A DNA stretch of 40,822 nucleotides from JBBRXJ01 sp038248505 (GTDB taxonomy: Bacteria; Bacteroidota; Bacteroidia; Bacteroidales; JBBRXJ01): the NCBI GenBank assembly GCA_038248505.1, contig JBBRXJ010000023.1, forward strand, positions 1-40,822. The letters are read 5' to 3'. The notes beneath the pieces are model-generated. The model was not told where the DNA came from. It saw only the letters and a program-made list of their open reading frames with translations, and ran no database searches. A program made the translations under genes and the position numbers. This document shows, in pieces, positions 6,605 to 14,403 of this stretch (the first letter of the stretch is position 1; each line of letters starts with the position of its first letter).

Positions 6605-8422
6605 TTAAAACATTTGCATATCGTGAAGATATTTGTATACTCCTTGTTGTTTCAATAACTCATCATGCCGACCTCGTTCAACAATTTCGCCTTCGTCAAG
6701 TACAATAATGTCATCGGCATTTTTTATGGTTGACAAACGATGTGCAATTACAATTGAAGTACGATTTTTCATAAGTTTAATAATTGCATCTTGTACCAGA
6801 CGCTCAGACTCTGTATCAAGCGCTGAGGTTGCCTCATCGAGAATTAAAATAGGTGGGTTTTTTAATACTGCCCGTGCAATGCTAAGTCGTTGTCGCTGCC
6901 CACCTGATAATTTGCTTCCTCCTTCACCAATGTTGCTATAATATCCCTGAGGGGTATCAATAATAAATTCATGCGCATTAGCAATTTTTGCTGCATTAAT
7001 AACATCTTCCTCTTTAGCCGAATGAACCCCAAAAGCAATATTATTAAAAAAGTTATCATTAAAAAGAATGCTTTGTTGGCTAACAATTCCCATATGATTT
7101 CTGAGATCTTTTAGACTATAGTCTTTTATTGATTTACCATCAATTAGAATCTTACCATCACTGGCATCCATAAAACGAGGCAATAAATCAACCAAGGTAG
7201 ATTTGCCTGATCCTGAACGGCCAACCAAGGCAATGGTTTGCCCTTTTTTTATACTAAAGTTTACATTTTTTAAAACCTCGTCTCTTTCATATTTGAATGA
7301 AACATTTTTATACTCAATACTTGATTGAAATTCACTCATAGGATAAGGCTGTTCCTTTTCAGCAATTTTTATATCAGCATCTAATATAACGCGAATACGA
7401 TCCATTGATGATAATCCACGTTGTATATTAAACCAAGCGGTGGTAAATGATTTGGCTGGATTTATAATTTGTGAAAATATAGCCAGATAACCAATGAGAC
7501 TTTGAGGAGAAATTCCTGCTTGCTTATTTAGCACTAATGATCCGCCATATAGCATTATTAAGATAAGTACAACAGTACCCAAAAACTCACTTAATGGTGA
7601 GGCAAGTGATTGCATACGGCTAATACGAACAAGTAAATTATTGTACAGTCCATTTTGTTTTGTAAAGTTGCGTGTTGCACGTTCCTCAACATTAAAAGCT
7701 TTAATAACACGTAAGCCGGTTATAGTTTCCTCAACCGTTGACATGATTTCACCATAAATATCTTTAGCATGCCTTCCTCTACTGCGGAGTTTACGAGCTG
7801 TAGTGCCAATAATATAACCACTGAGAGGCAATAGTACAATTACAATTAAGGTAAGTCGTGGACTCATCATGATGAGTGCAACAAGGTATAATATGATTTT
7901 TATGGGATCACGAAATATCATTTCAAGAGAACTCATTATGGAAAATTTGATGTCTTGAACATCATTTGAAAAGCGTGACATAACGTTTCCTTTGCGCTCT
8001 TCGTTAAAATAGGAAAGAGGTAAAATCAGTATCTTCTTATACAACTCGTCTTGAATATCTTTTACTACGCCATTGATTGTTGGCGCCATATTATAACTAG
8101 CTAAAAAGTTAAAAAGATTTTTTAATAATGATGAAACAACTACCATGATACAAATAGAAATCAACGCTCGTGTGGTTCCTTGTTGAATAATTATACTACT
8201 GAGTAAGTAGTAAAAATTATTTGTAATAGACTCAGTTGTGAAACTTAGTGGTACATGGGTTGTAACTAATTCTTGGCTATTAAAAAGAATACCTAAAAAT
8301 GGAATGATAAGAGAAATTGAAAAAAGATCAAATACTGATCCTAATATGTTAAAAAGAATGTTAAAAAGAGCGTTAATCCAGTAAGGGAAAATGTATCTGA
8401 TAAGTCGTCTAAAATCTTTCAT
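6605..8422 (-). CDS. ABC exporter, permease fused to ATPase (MsbA-like)
   Basis: A 605-residue half-transporter. The N-terminal ~330 residues hold six predicted membrane helices (for example YIFPYWINALFNILFNIL near 9-26). The ATPase domain has Walker A GRSGSGKST, Q-loop in MGIVSQQSILF, signature LSGGQRQR, Walker B ILILDEATSALD and H-loop VIAHRLST. Length and layout match MsbA/lipid A-type flippases and related exporters. The substrate is probably a lipid or lipid-linked sugar, supported only by the family and by the glycosyltransferase directly downstream. Two homodimeric copies would make the working pump in the inner membrane. Confidence 0.92.
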   Translation of the reverse strand: MKDFRRLIRYIFPYWINALFNILFNILGSVFDLFSISLIIPFLGILFNSQELVTTHVPLSFTTESITNNFYYLLSSIIIQQGTTRALISICIMVVVSSLLKNLFNFLASYNMAPTINGVVKDIQDELYKKILILPLSYFNEERKGNVMSRFSNDVQDIKFSIMSSLEMIFRDPIKIILYLVALIMMSPRLTLIVIVLLPLSGYIIGTTARKLRSRGRHAKDIYGEIMSTVEETITGLRVIKAFNVEERATRNFTKQNGLYNNLLVRISRMQSLASPLSEFLGTVVLILIMLYGGSLVLNKQAGISPQSLIGYLAIFSQIINPAKSFTTAWFNIQRGLSSMDRIRVILDADIKIAEKEQPYPMSEFQSSIEYKNVSFKYERDEVLKNVNFSIKKGQTIALVGRSGSGKSTLVDLLPRFMDASDGKILIDGKSIKDYSLKDLRNHMGIVSQQSILFNDNFFNNIAFGVHSAKEEDVINAAKIANAHEFIIDTPQGYYSNIGEGGSKLSGGQRQRLSIARAVLKNPPILILDEATSALDTESERLVQDAIIKLMKNRTSIVIAHRLSTIKNADDIIVLDEGEIVERGRHDELLKQQGVYKYLHDMQMF

Positions 8423-8481
8423 GATATAAAAATAAGGATGCTAAGATAATTAAATGGGGTGAAATTGATGTTTATGTAAAA

Positions 8482-8907
8482 CTAGTTACTTACGAAAAGC
8501 TCAGTTCCACTATAACTAACACTAAACTCTGTTAAGGTCATATTGGCTACCCCTTCAGATGGATCGCCTGTTGCCAACAAAAAATTTGATCCACAATGAC
8601 TGCAGTTTGCAATAGCATTTTGCACTGTTAGCGGATAAAGATATTGAGGTTCATAGGTACAATAATTATCAAAGGCCTTAAATTCATAGTCGGAATAACG
8701 ATAAATGATAATTCCATTGGGGCACTGACTTTCACCTAAAACTTCATTTGAATTAATAATCAATGAGTTACCTATGGCTTTTAAGGGGGTGTATCGTGCA
8801 TCATTCAAATATATTTTAAAATTGACATAATGTCTTGGATATATCTCATCATCTTTACTACAAGCTGATATTAAGATAAATAACAATATTACATTTAGGT
8901 GCTTCAT
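8482..8907 (-). CDS. Lipoprotein with a Rieske-like domain lacking the usual histidine ligands
   Basis: A 141-residue protein with a lipobox (ILISAC, acylated Cys16). The pattern EFKAFDNYCTYEP ... NCSHCGSNF ... LTEFSVSYSGTELFVSN follows the layout of a Rieske fold: canonical C-x-H-x(15-17)-C-x-x-H followed by G-S-x-F. Here the first pair is C83-T-Y85 and the second, 16 residues later, is C102-S-H-C105, so both ligand histidines are replaced (Tyr and Cys), though three cysteines remain. A normal [2Fe-2S] Rieske cluster is therefore unlikely; the domain may bind another metal, hold a disulfide or be purely structural. It is anchored in the periplasm or on the outer membrane. It lies 59 bases before the ABC exporter gene and may be co-transcribed. 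Confidence 0.6.
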   Translation of the reverse strand: MKHLNVILLFILISACSKDDEIYPRHYVNFKIYLNDARYTPLKAIGNSLIINSNEVLGESQCPNGIIIYRYSDYEFKAFDNYCTYEPQYLYPLTVQNAIANCSHCGSNFLLATGDPSEGVANMTLTEFSVSYSGTELFVSN

Positions 8908-9147
8908 AATTTTATTTTAAAATTTTCAGGGCTCAATAAAAAGATATTGATTTGAAATGTATAAATCAGAGATCCTCTTTGTTTGCTAACTGTTACCAAT
9001 ATCCTCTGTATGGCAAAAATAAATATTTTCATCAAGATTATCGTCGTAAATGCATAACTAATCACTTATTCATTAAAATGCATCATCAATAATTAATTGT
9101 TAGTGAAGATTTAGTTTCGTTGAATGACTCAAATAATTGAAAACTAT

Positions 9148-9177
9148 TTTGGATATTCCAAAAATTTTGTATATTTG
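9148..9177 (+). promoter_or_regulatory. greA promoter
   Basis: TTTG (9148-9151), 18 bases, then TATATTTG (9170-9177): a full match to the Bacteroidota sigma-A pattern. Transcription should begin around 9182-9185. The rest of the gap (8908-9147) shows nothing else. Confidence 0.75.
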
Positions 9178-9181
9178 TATG

Positions 9182-9212
9182 AAAGAGTCCCGGGTACCGG
9201 GATTCTTTTTTT
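9182..9212 (+). terminator. Terminator-like hairpin at the very start of the greA transcript
   Basis: Bases 9182-9193 pair with 9197-9208 in a 12-bp stem (one G-U pair) with a GTA loop; the CCCGG/CCGGG core is GC-rich. A T-run covers 9206-9212. It begins at the predicted transcription start and ends 21 bases before the greA ATG, so it belongs to the 5' leader and would act as an attenuator or yield a very short RNA. A 3' end of an upstream gene is excluded because the neighbour on the left is transcribed the other way. Confidence 0.7.
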
Positions 9213-9233
9213 GTTTTATAATACCTAAGAAGC

Positions 9234-9707
9234 ATGAGCAAGATAAACTACATGACCGAAGAAGGTCTTCGCAAACTCAAAGATGAACTAGAGCATTTAG
9301 AGAAAGTTGAACGTCCTGCCATTTCACTTGCTATTGCAGAAGCACGCGAAAAGGGTGATATCTCAGAAAATGCCGAATATGATGCGGCAAAAGATGAGCA
9401 AGGTATGATTGAAATGAAGATTGCAAAACTTCAGGAAACGATATCGAATTTTAAGATTATTGATAATAGTAAAATTGACACTACTACTGTTAGACTTCTA
9501 AATAAGGTTAAAATTAAAAATAAAAAGAACAATGCAGTAATGGAATATACCATTGTTCCTGAAACAGAAGCTAATCTTAAAGAAGCAAAAATTTCAGTTA
9601 CCTCACCAATTGCTAAAGCGCTTTTAGGTAAAAAGAAAGGCGAAAAAGTTGATGTAACAACTCCTTCAGGTGTTATCCCTTTTGAAATTGTAGGCATTTT
9701 TGCATAA
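9234..9707 (+). CDS. greA: Transcription elongation factor GreA
   Basis: A 157-residue GreA/GreB protein of normal length. The N-terminal coiled coil (about 1-75) reaches into the RNA polymerase secondary channel; its acidic tip GDISENAEYD contains D42 and E45, which hold the catalytic Mg2+ that makes polymerase cleave backtracked RNA. The C-terminal FKBP-like domain follows (SPIAKALLGKKKGEKVDV, GVIPFEIVGI). The start is fixed by the promoter and leader hairpin just upstream. The HIT gene follows after 9 bases, so the two are probably one transcript. Confidence 0.95.
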   Translation: MSKINYMTEEGLRKLKDELEHLEKVERPAISLAIAEAREKGDISENAEYDAAKDEQGMIEMKIAKLQETISNFKIIDNSKIDTTTVRLLNKVKIKNKKNNAVMEYTIVPETEANLKEAKISVTSPIAKALLGKKKGEKVDVTTPSGVIPFEIVGIFA

Positions 9708-9716
9708 AAAGATCTC

Positions 9717-10109
9717 ATGCCTTCTATTTTTACACGAATAATAAAAGGAGAAATTCCCTGCTACAAAATTGCAGAGGATGAAAATTATTTTGCATTTCTT
9801 GATATTAATCCTCTTGCAGTAGGCCATACACTTGTGATCCCAAAGAAAGAAGTCGATTACATTTTTGATCTTGATAGCAAAACTCTTGAAGGATTAATAG
9901 TTTTTTCTCAAAAAATTGCTGTGGCAATTAATAAAGTATGTAAATGTAAAAGAGTAGGTATTGCTGTACTTGGTTTGGAAGTACCCCACGCCCATATTCA
10001 TTTAGTCCCTTTAAATACAGGTTTGGAAATAAATTTTTTAAATCCGAAACTCAAATTCACAAAAGAAGAATTTGAAATTGCCCTTGCTAAAATTATTGCT
10101 GCTCTATAA
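9717..10109 (+). CDS. HIT family hydrolase
   Basis: A 130-residue histidine-triad protein. PSIFTRIIKGEIPCYKI and FLDINPLAVGHTLVIPKKE are the standard N-terminal signatures, and VPHAHIHLVPL carries the triad His-x-His-x-His-x-x that attacks the phosphate. Such enzymes split nucleotide phosphoramidates or adenylates such as AMP-lysine; the natural substrate is unknown. It follows greA after 9 bases, an arrangement that points to co-transcription. Confidence 0.93.
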   Translation: MPSIFTRIIKGEIPCYKIAEDENYFAFLDINPLAVGHTLVIPKKEVDYIFDLDSKTLEGLIVFSQKIAVAINKVCKCKRVGIAVLGLEVPHAHIHLVPLNTGLEINFLNPKLKFTKEEFEIALAKIIAAL

Positions 10110-10412
10110 GAATAAACTTCATTACAGTAGAGCTAGCGAAATCTTGTCTGAAAGTATTTCAGTCATAAAAAACATTTAAAAATAGGGTGAATTTCTAGCA
10201 AAATCTTAATTTGTTTTTAATAAAACCGTAATAGTGAGGGCGCGAATTAGAATTGCTCCCTTGCTAAATTAAAATAGTTTGCATTAGAAACACAAGCAAT
10301 AGAATGTTTTGAGATTTTGCATATTTACGGTAGGTGATACATTCTTTATCATATTCTGCCTATATCCGATTCTTATCTGGATATCAAAAGATCATGAATG
10401 TAAATTATGTAT
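10110..10412. other. Gap between converging HIT and hflX genes
   Basis: No gene is seen. An imperfect hairpin, ATATCC(GAT)-TCTT-(ATC)T-GGATAT at 10362-10384, lies before the end of hflX but has no T-run on either strand, so I do not call a terminator. Confidence 0.6.
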
Positions 10413-11582
10413 CTAATAAAGAAAATCATCATATGGATACCTCAAGGTGTGCACCTCCCTCACCTTGGCATATAAAATGTCTCTGAACTCCTCAAAATTT
10501 TCCTTATGTAGTGCTGATATAAAAATGCAAGGATCGTTGAGTTTGCCTATCCATGTATTCTTTAGATCATTTAAACTAATATTTTCGCGTTTTATTGGAC
10601 TTAAATCATCTTCCTCTTTTTCGGTAAATGTATACGCATCAATTTTATTAAAAACCATGTAGGTAGGCTTGTCGTTTGCACCAATATCAGCAAGGGTTTC
10701 GCTAACTATTTTTATTTGATCTTCAAAACCAGGATGTGAGAAATCAACCACATGCAAAAGAATATCGGCCTCACGTACCTCATCAAGAGTAGATTTAAAC
10801 GACTCTACCAAATGATGTGGAAGCTTGCGAATAAAGCCAACGGTATCACTTAATAAAAATGGCAAATTACCTACAACCACTTTTCGCACCGTTGTATCGA
10901 GTGTGGCAAACAATTTATTCTCAACATACACATCACTCTTTGCAAGCCTATTCATAATGGTTGATTTACCAACATTGGTATAACCAACAAGGGCAACACG
11001 TATCATGCGACCACGGTTTCCGCGCTGTGTTTCCTTTTGCTTATCAATTTTTTTAAGATGCTCCTTTAATAAGGATATTTTATCACGAACAATACGACGG
11101 TCTGTTTCAAGCTCCGTTTCGCCGGGGCCTCGCATACCAATACCACCTTGCTGACGTTCCAAATGTGTCCACATACCAGTTAAGCGTGGCAATAAATATT
11201 GATATTGAGCTAGCTCAACCTGTACCTTTGCATAAGATGTGCGCGCATGTTTTGCAAAAATATCGAGAATAAGATTGGTGCGATCAAGTAAATTGCACTT
11301 GAGTTCCTCTTGAATATTGCGCATCTGACTGGGAGAAAGTTCATCATCAAAAATAGCAACCGTAATTTCATTTTCAGCAACATAAGCAGCCATTTCTGCT
11401 AATTTACCCGTTCCTACATAGGTGCGAGGGTTCGGATAATCAAGGCGTTGCATAAAACGACGCATGGTTTCAACACCCGCAGTATCTGCTAAAAACGCCA
11501 ATTCATCTAAATAATCGTTTAGATCACGATCTGGCTGTCCATTTTTTGAGACTCCCACTATTATTGCGCGTTCTTTACCCAT
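10413..11582 (-). CDS. hflX: Ribosome-associated GTPase HflX
   Basis: A 389-residue protein. The N-terminal HflX domain (about 1-180) includes PNPRTYVGTGKLAEM, EELKCNLLDRTNLILDIFA and the Gly-rich RGPGETELETDRR. The GTPase domain has G1 GYTNVGKST, G3 DTVGFIRKLPHHLVESFKSTL, and G4 FNKID. HflX splits stalled or heat-damaged ribosomes in other bacteria. The upstream -7-like box TAAATTTG (11607-11614, minus strand) fits a start at 11582; I see no matching -33 box. The gene stands alone on the minus strand. Confidence 0.95.
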   Translation of the reverse strand: MGKERAIIVGVSKNGQPDRDLNDYLDELAFLADTAGVETMRRFMQRLDYPNPRTYVGTGKLAEMAAYVAENEITVAIFDDELSPSQMRNIQEELKCNLLDRTNLILDIFAKHARTSYAKVQVELAQYQYLLPRLTGMWTHLERQQGGIGMRGPGETELETDRRIVRDKISLLKEHLKKIDKQKETQRGNRGRMIRVALVGYTNVGKSTIMNRLAKSDVYVENKLFATLDTTVRKVVVGNLPFLLSDTVGFIRKLPHHLVESFKSTLDEVREADILLHVVDFSHPGFEDQIKIVSETLADIGANDKPTYMVFNKIDAYTFTEKEEDDLSPIKRENISLNDLKNTWIGKLNDPCIFISALHKENFEEFRDILYAKVREVHTLRYPYDDFLY

Positions 11583-12179
11583 TCATTTTGTGTTTTTACC
11601 TTGTTGCAAATTTAATCTGAAATATATTAATATTAAGCCTTATAGCTAAAGCATATTCATTTATTTGAATCTACATAAATATACACCAAGGATAAATTTC
11701 ATCGTTAAATACAGATGTAAAACCTTGAGTCATTCGACTAGGCGAAGAAACGCCGGTTAATTAAAATGCTATAAGTCAGTTAATTCACTCAAGTAGCGGA
11801 TGCGTTTAGATAAACTCAATGTGGCATCTCAGCCACCTCCTTTAGTTTTTTAGTATGAAATTTGTCCATTGTGTACAATTATGCCAAATCGAACATAATT
11901 ATAATAATATCTAGTACTAGTGATTGAGTATACTACTGTATTCATAAAATTTATAATCACAATTGATTAAATCATACTTTGCTGAAATCATTTTAGTTAG
12001 CTCTGCAATGAACAAAATGAGAACAACATGAAAAAAGACACATACGAACATTCATACCAATTGAACATTTTGAAAAGAAAAGGTACTATTTGTGACATAC
12101 TTTTTAATAACAAAAATGAGCGTTTTTAATCTTCAATGATTAAATTTGATTATAAAAAATAAAACGAGGGGGAAAGACG
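11583..12179. other. Divergent intergenic region with a chain of hairpins
   Basis: There is no protein gene here. From 11724 to 11851 four small hairpins follow each other: CTTGAGT (11724-11730) can pair with ACTCAAG (11787-11793); GGCG/CGCC (11741-11754); GTTT/AAAC near 11812-11824; and GTGGC-ATCTCA-GCCAC (11821-11836), followed within 15 bases by a T-run. This could be a small RNA. Promoter-like boxes for the flanking genes sit at 11607-11614 (minus) and 12141-12148 (plus). Confidence 0.35.
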
Positions 12180-12926
12180 ATGGTACGAATTGCACATATT
12201 ACAGATTTGCATATTGCATCTAAAGACGAAAATGCAGGGGTTGATGTTCGAAAAAATTTCCTGTCAATTATTGAGTCTATTCGTGAGCACATTAATGAAA
12301 TTGACCATATTGTTATAACTGGAGATTTGTGTTTTACAGAAGGAAGTGCTGAAGTTTATACTTGGATACGCAAACAAATAGAAAGTTTACAGGTATCGTT
12401 TTCGGTAATTCCGGGTAATCATGATAATATATTAATGATGAAAGAACTTTTTAATATGCCACAGAGTTATTTGAAAGAAGATGGTTTATATTATAAAAAA
12501 GATATTGGTTTTGGCGAAGCAAATTTTATGGATACCTCTCAGCATAAAGTAACCGAATATCAACTTGAATGGCTCGACCATCAGTTAGCTGAGAGCAATA
12601 AACCTAAATTACTTTTCATGCATCATCCGCCGGTAAAAGCGGGCATTACCTATATGGATCGCAATCATGCCCTTCAAAATATTGATGACTTAAATGAGAT
12701 ACTTGTAAAAAATGAAGAACACGTACAGGTATTTTGTGGTCACTATCATACCGAGAAAGAATTAACTGAAGGCAATATCTCTGTTTATATTACCCCTTCA
12801 AATTACTGTCAAATAGACCAAGTGAAAGACGAATTCACTATTGATCATTATCGTTTCGGATGGAGAATGATTACCTGGCGTAAAAACAAAATTGCTACTT
12901 CCGAGGTCAAATATCTAATGAATTAA
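12180..12926 (+). CDS. Calcineurin-like metallophosphoesterase
   Basis: A 248-residue protein with all metal-site blocks of the family in order: ITDLHIA (D9, H11), ITGDLCF, VIPGNHDN, LFMHHPPV and FCGHYHTEKEL. The layout is that of class III cyclic nucleotide phosphodiesterases (CpdA-like), but the family also holds many other phosphatases, so the substrate is open. An unusually clear Shine-Dalgarno (GAGGGGG, 12166-12172) 7 bases before the ATG supports the start, and a -7-like TAAATTTG lies at 12141-12148. It is a single gene with no obvious partners. Confidence 0.85.
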   Translation: MVRIAHITDLHIASKDENAGVDVRKNFLSIIESIREHINEIDHIVITGDLCFTEGSAEVYTWIRKQIESLQVSFSVIPGNHDNILMMKELFNMPQSYLKEDGLYYKKDIGFGEANFMDTSQHKVTEYQLEWLDHQLAESNKPKLLFMHHPPVKAGITYMDRNHALQNIDDLNEILVKNEEHVQVFCGHYHTEKELTEGNISVYITPSNYCQIDQVKDEFTIDHYRFGWRMITWRKNKIATSEVKYLMN

Positions 12927-13091
12927 ATAAGACAATGTAGCAAGCCATTTGAAATAATAAAACAGATATACTTCAATCTCTATAGAATACTTTTTAATAC
13001 CCTCACCGTAAATCTGTGTGACACACTGAGGAGTTCACAAAAAAAACAATGTTGAATATAAGTATATATGTGGAAATTGTTGCAATATGGG

Positions 13092-13274
13092 TTAAATACC
13101 CAAATGTTTAAGCGCGTGATAAACTAATATTGCAGGCCATACTAGTGCTTTAAAAAATCCGATTACTCCCATCCAAAATCCTGTTGCTTTTGCAATAAAG
13201 TAAATGGCCGCACCAATGAGTCCTAAACCATAAATTGCTCCCGAAGGTGCTGTGTGACGAATTTCTTGTTTCAT
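13092..13274 (-). CDS. Small conserved membrane protein
   Basis: A 60-residue protein with two hydrophobic segments: AIYGLGLIGAAIYFIAKA (about 13-30) and FWMGVIGFFKALVWPAILVY (about 33-52). The pattern 'AP.GA.YGLG.IGA..Y' and 'FWMG..G..KA.VWPA.LVY' resembles a small bacterial membrane protein of unknown function found widely. It is probably real despite its length because of that pattern and the clean ATG. No partner gene is near. Confidence 0.7.
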   Translation of the reverse strand: MKQEIRHTAPSGAIYGLGLIGAAIYFIAKATGFWMGVIGFFKALVWPAILVYHALKHLGI

Positions 13275-13399
13275 GTTTTATTTTTTTGTTAATAATCTTT
13301 AAAAGCGAAGGAGCAAAGCAATAGTATTATTAGTTTCTCTACCTTAAAATATATTTTCTATACGGTAAAAGTATTCTTAATTAAACCGCCAAGGCGCAA

Positions 13400-13451
13400 A
13401 ATAAAAACCTGAATTCAAATTCATTGTTTACAATAAATTTGAATTCAGGTT
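13400..13451 (-). terminator. Terminator of the ATP synthase operon
   Basis: A perfect 16-bp inverted repeat (13406-13421 against 13436-13451, ending in AACCTGAATTC) with a 14-base loop. Read on the minus strand it is followed by TTTTTATTTT. It lies 46 bases after the atpG stop. Confidence 0.85.
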
Positions 13452-13496
13452 CTTTTAATTACTTTCTTAGCAATAGCTAAGCGATCTGCTTCTTTT

Positions 13497-14381
13497 CTAC
13501 TTGCTCTTCAATGCTTCTGCACCACTAACGATCTCTAATATTTCTTTAGTAATTGAACTCTGACGAGCTTTATTGTATTGAAGTGTGAACTCTTTTATTA
13601 ATTCAGTAGCATTTTCAGTAGCCGTATGCATCGCAGTCATTCGTGCGCCATGTTCGGCTGCGTATGAATCGAGTAGGGCACTGTAAAATTGTGTTTTAAG
13701 GGATTTAGGAATTAAATTGATAAGAATTAATTCTTGTGAGGGTTCAAAAATAAAATCGTAGTCAAATCCCTTTTCTTTTTTATTGTCTTTCTTTTCTTGT
13801 ATTGGCAGAAATTGTTCAGTGGTTAAAATTTGTACAGCAGCATTTTTAAATTTGTTAAATGCAATTTCTACCACGTCGTATTGCTTATTCAGAAAGGTAT
13901 GTATTATTTTATTAATTACAGGAACAGCATTATCAAAAGTGAGATGATCAAAAATATGGTTTGCATCCTCAATAACTCTGAATTTTTTTGCTTTTAAGAA
14001 ATCGCTTCCCTTTTTGCCAATGCAGAAGAAATCAACTCTACCATTTTTAAGTTGTACAGCATATTTTTCTTCAGCGAGAAGAATAGATCGCTTAATAACG
14101 TTTGCATTAAATCCCCCGCATAGACCTTTATTTGATGTGATAACAACGATTAAAATGCGTTCAGGATGACGCATTTCAGCATATGGATTGCCTTCCATAT
14201 CAACACTACCACCAACATTACGAAGTACGGTATTTAATTTCTCGGCATACGGTCTTAATTGTACAATACCATCTTGAGCTCTCCGCAATTTAGAAGCCGA
14301 TACCATTTTCATGGCACTCGTTATCTGGCGTGTTGATTTAACGCTGGTAATTCTCGTTCGTATTTCTTTTAAATTCGCCAT
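13497..14381 (-). CDS. atpG: F1F0 ATP synthase gamma subunit
   Basis: A 294-residue subunit of the usual length. The N-terminal helix MANLKEIRTRITSVKSTRQI...AMKMVSASKLRRA and the C-terminal helix (HTATENATELIKEFTLQYNKARQSSITKEILEIV in pieces) form the rotating shaft; VITSNKGLCGGFN is the conserved Rossmann-like segment. It turns inside the alpha3beta3 head and couples proton flow to catalysis. Last gene of the operon; 22 bases follow atpA and a strong terminator follows 46 bases on. Confidence 0.97.
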   Translation of the reverse strand: MANLKEIRTRITSVKSTRQITSAMKMVSASKLRRAQDGIVQLRPYAEKLNTVLRNVGGSVDMEGNPYAEMRHPERILIVVITSNKGLCGGFNANVIKRSILLAEEKYAVQLKNGRVDFFCIGKKGSDFLKAKKFRVIEDANHIFDHLTFDNAVPVINKIIHTFLNKQYDVVEIAFNKFKNAAVQILTTEQFLPIQEKKDNKKEKGFDYDFIFEPSQELILINLIPKSLKTQFYSALLDSYAAEHGARMTAMHTATENATELIKEFTLQYNKARQSSITKEILEIVSGAEALKSK

Positions 14382-14403
14382 ATCTGCCGTCTTTTAAATA
14401 CTT

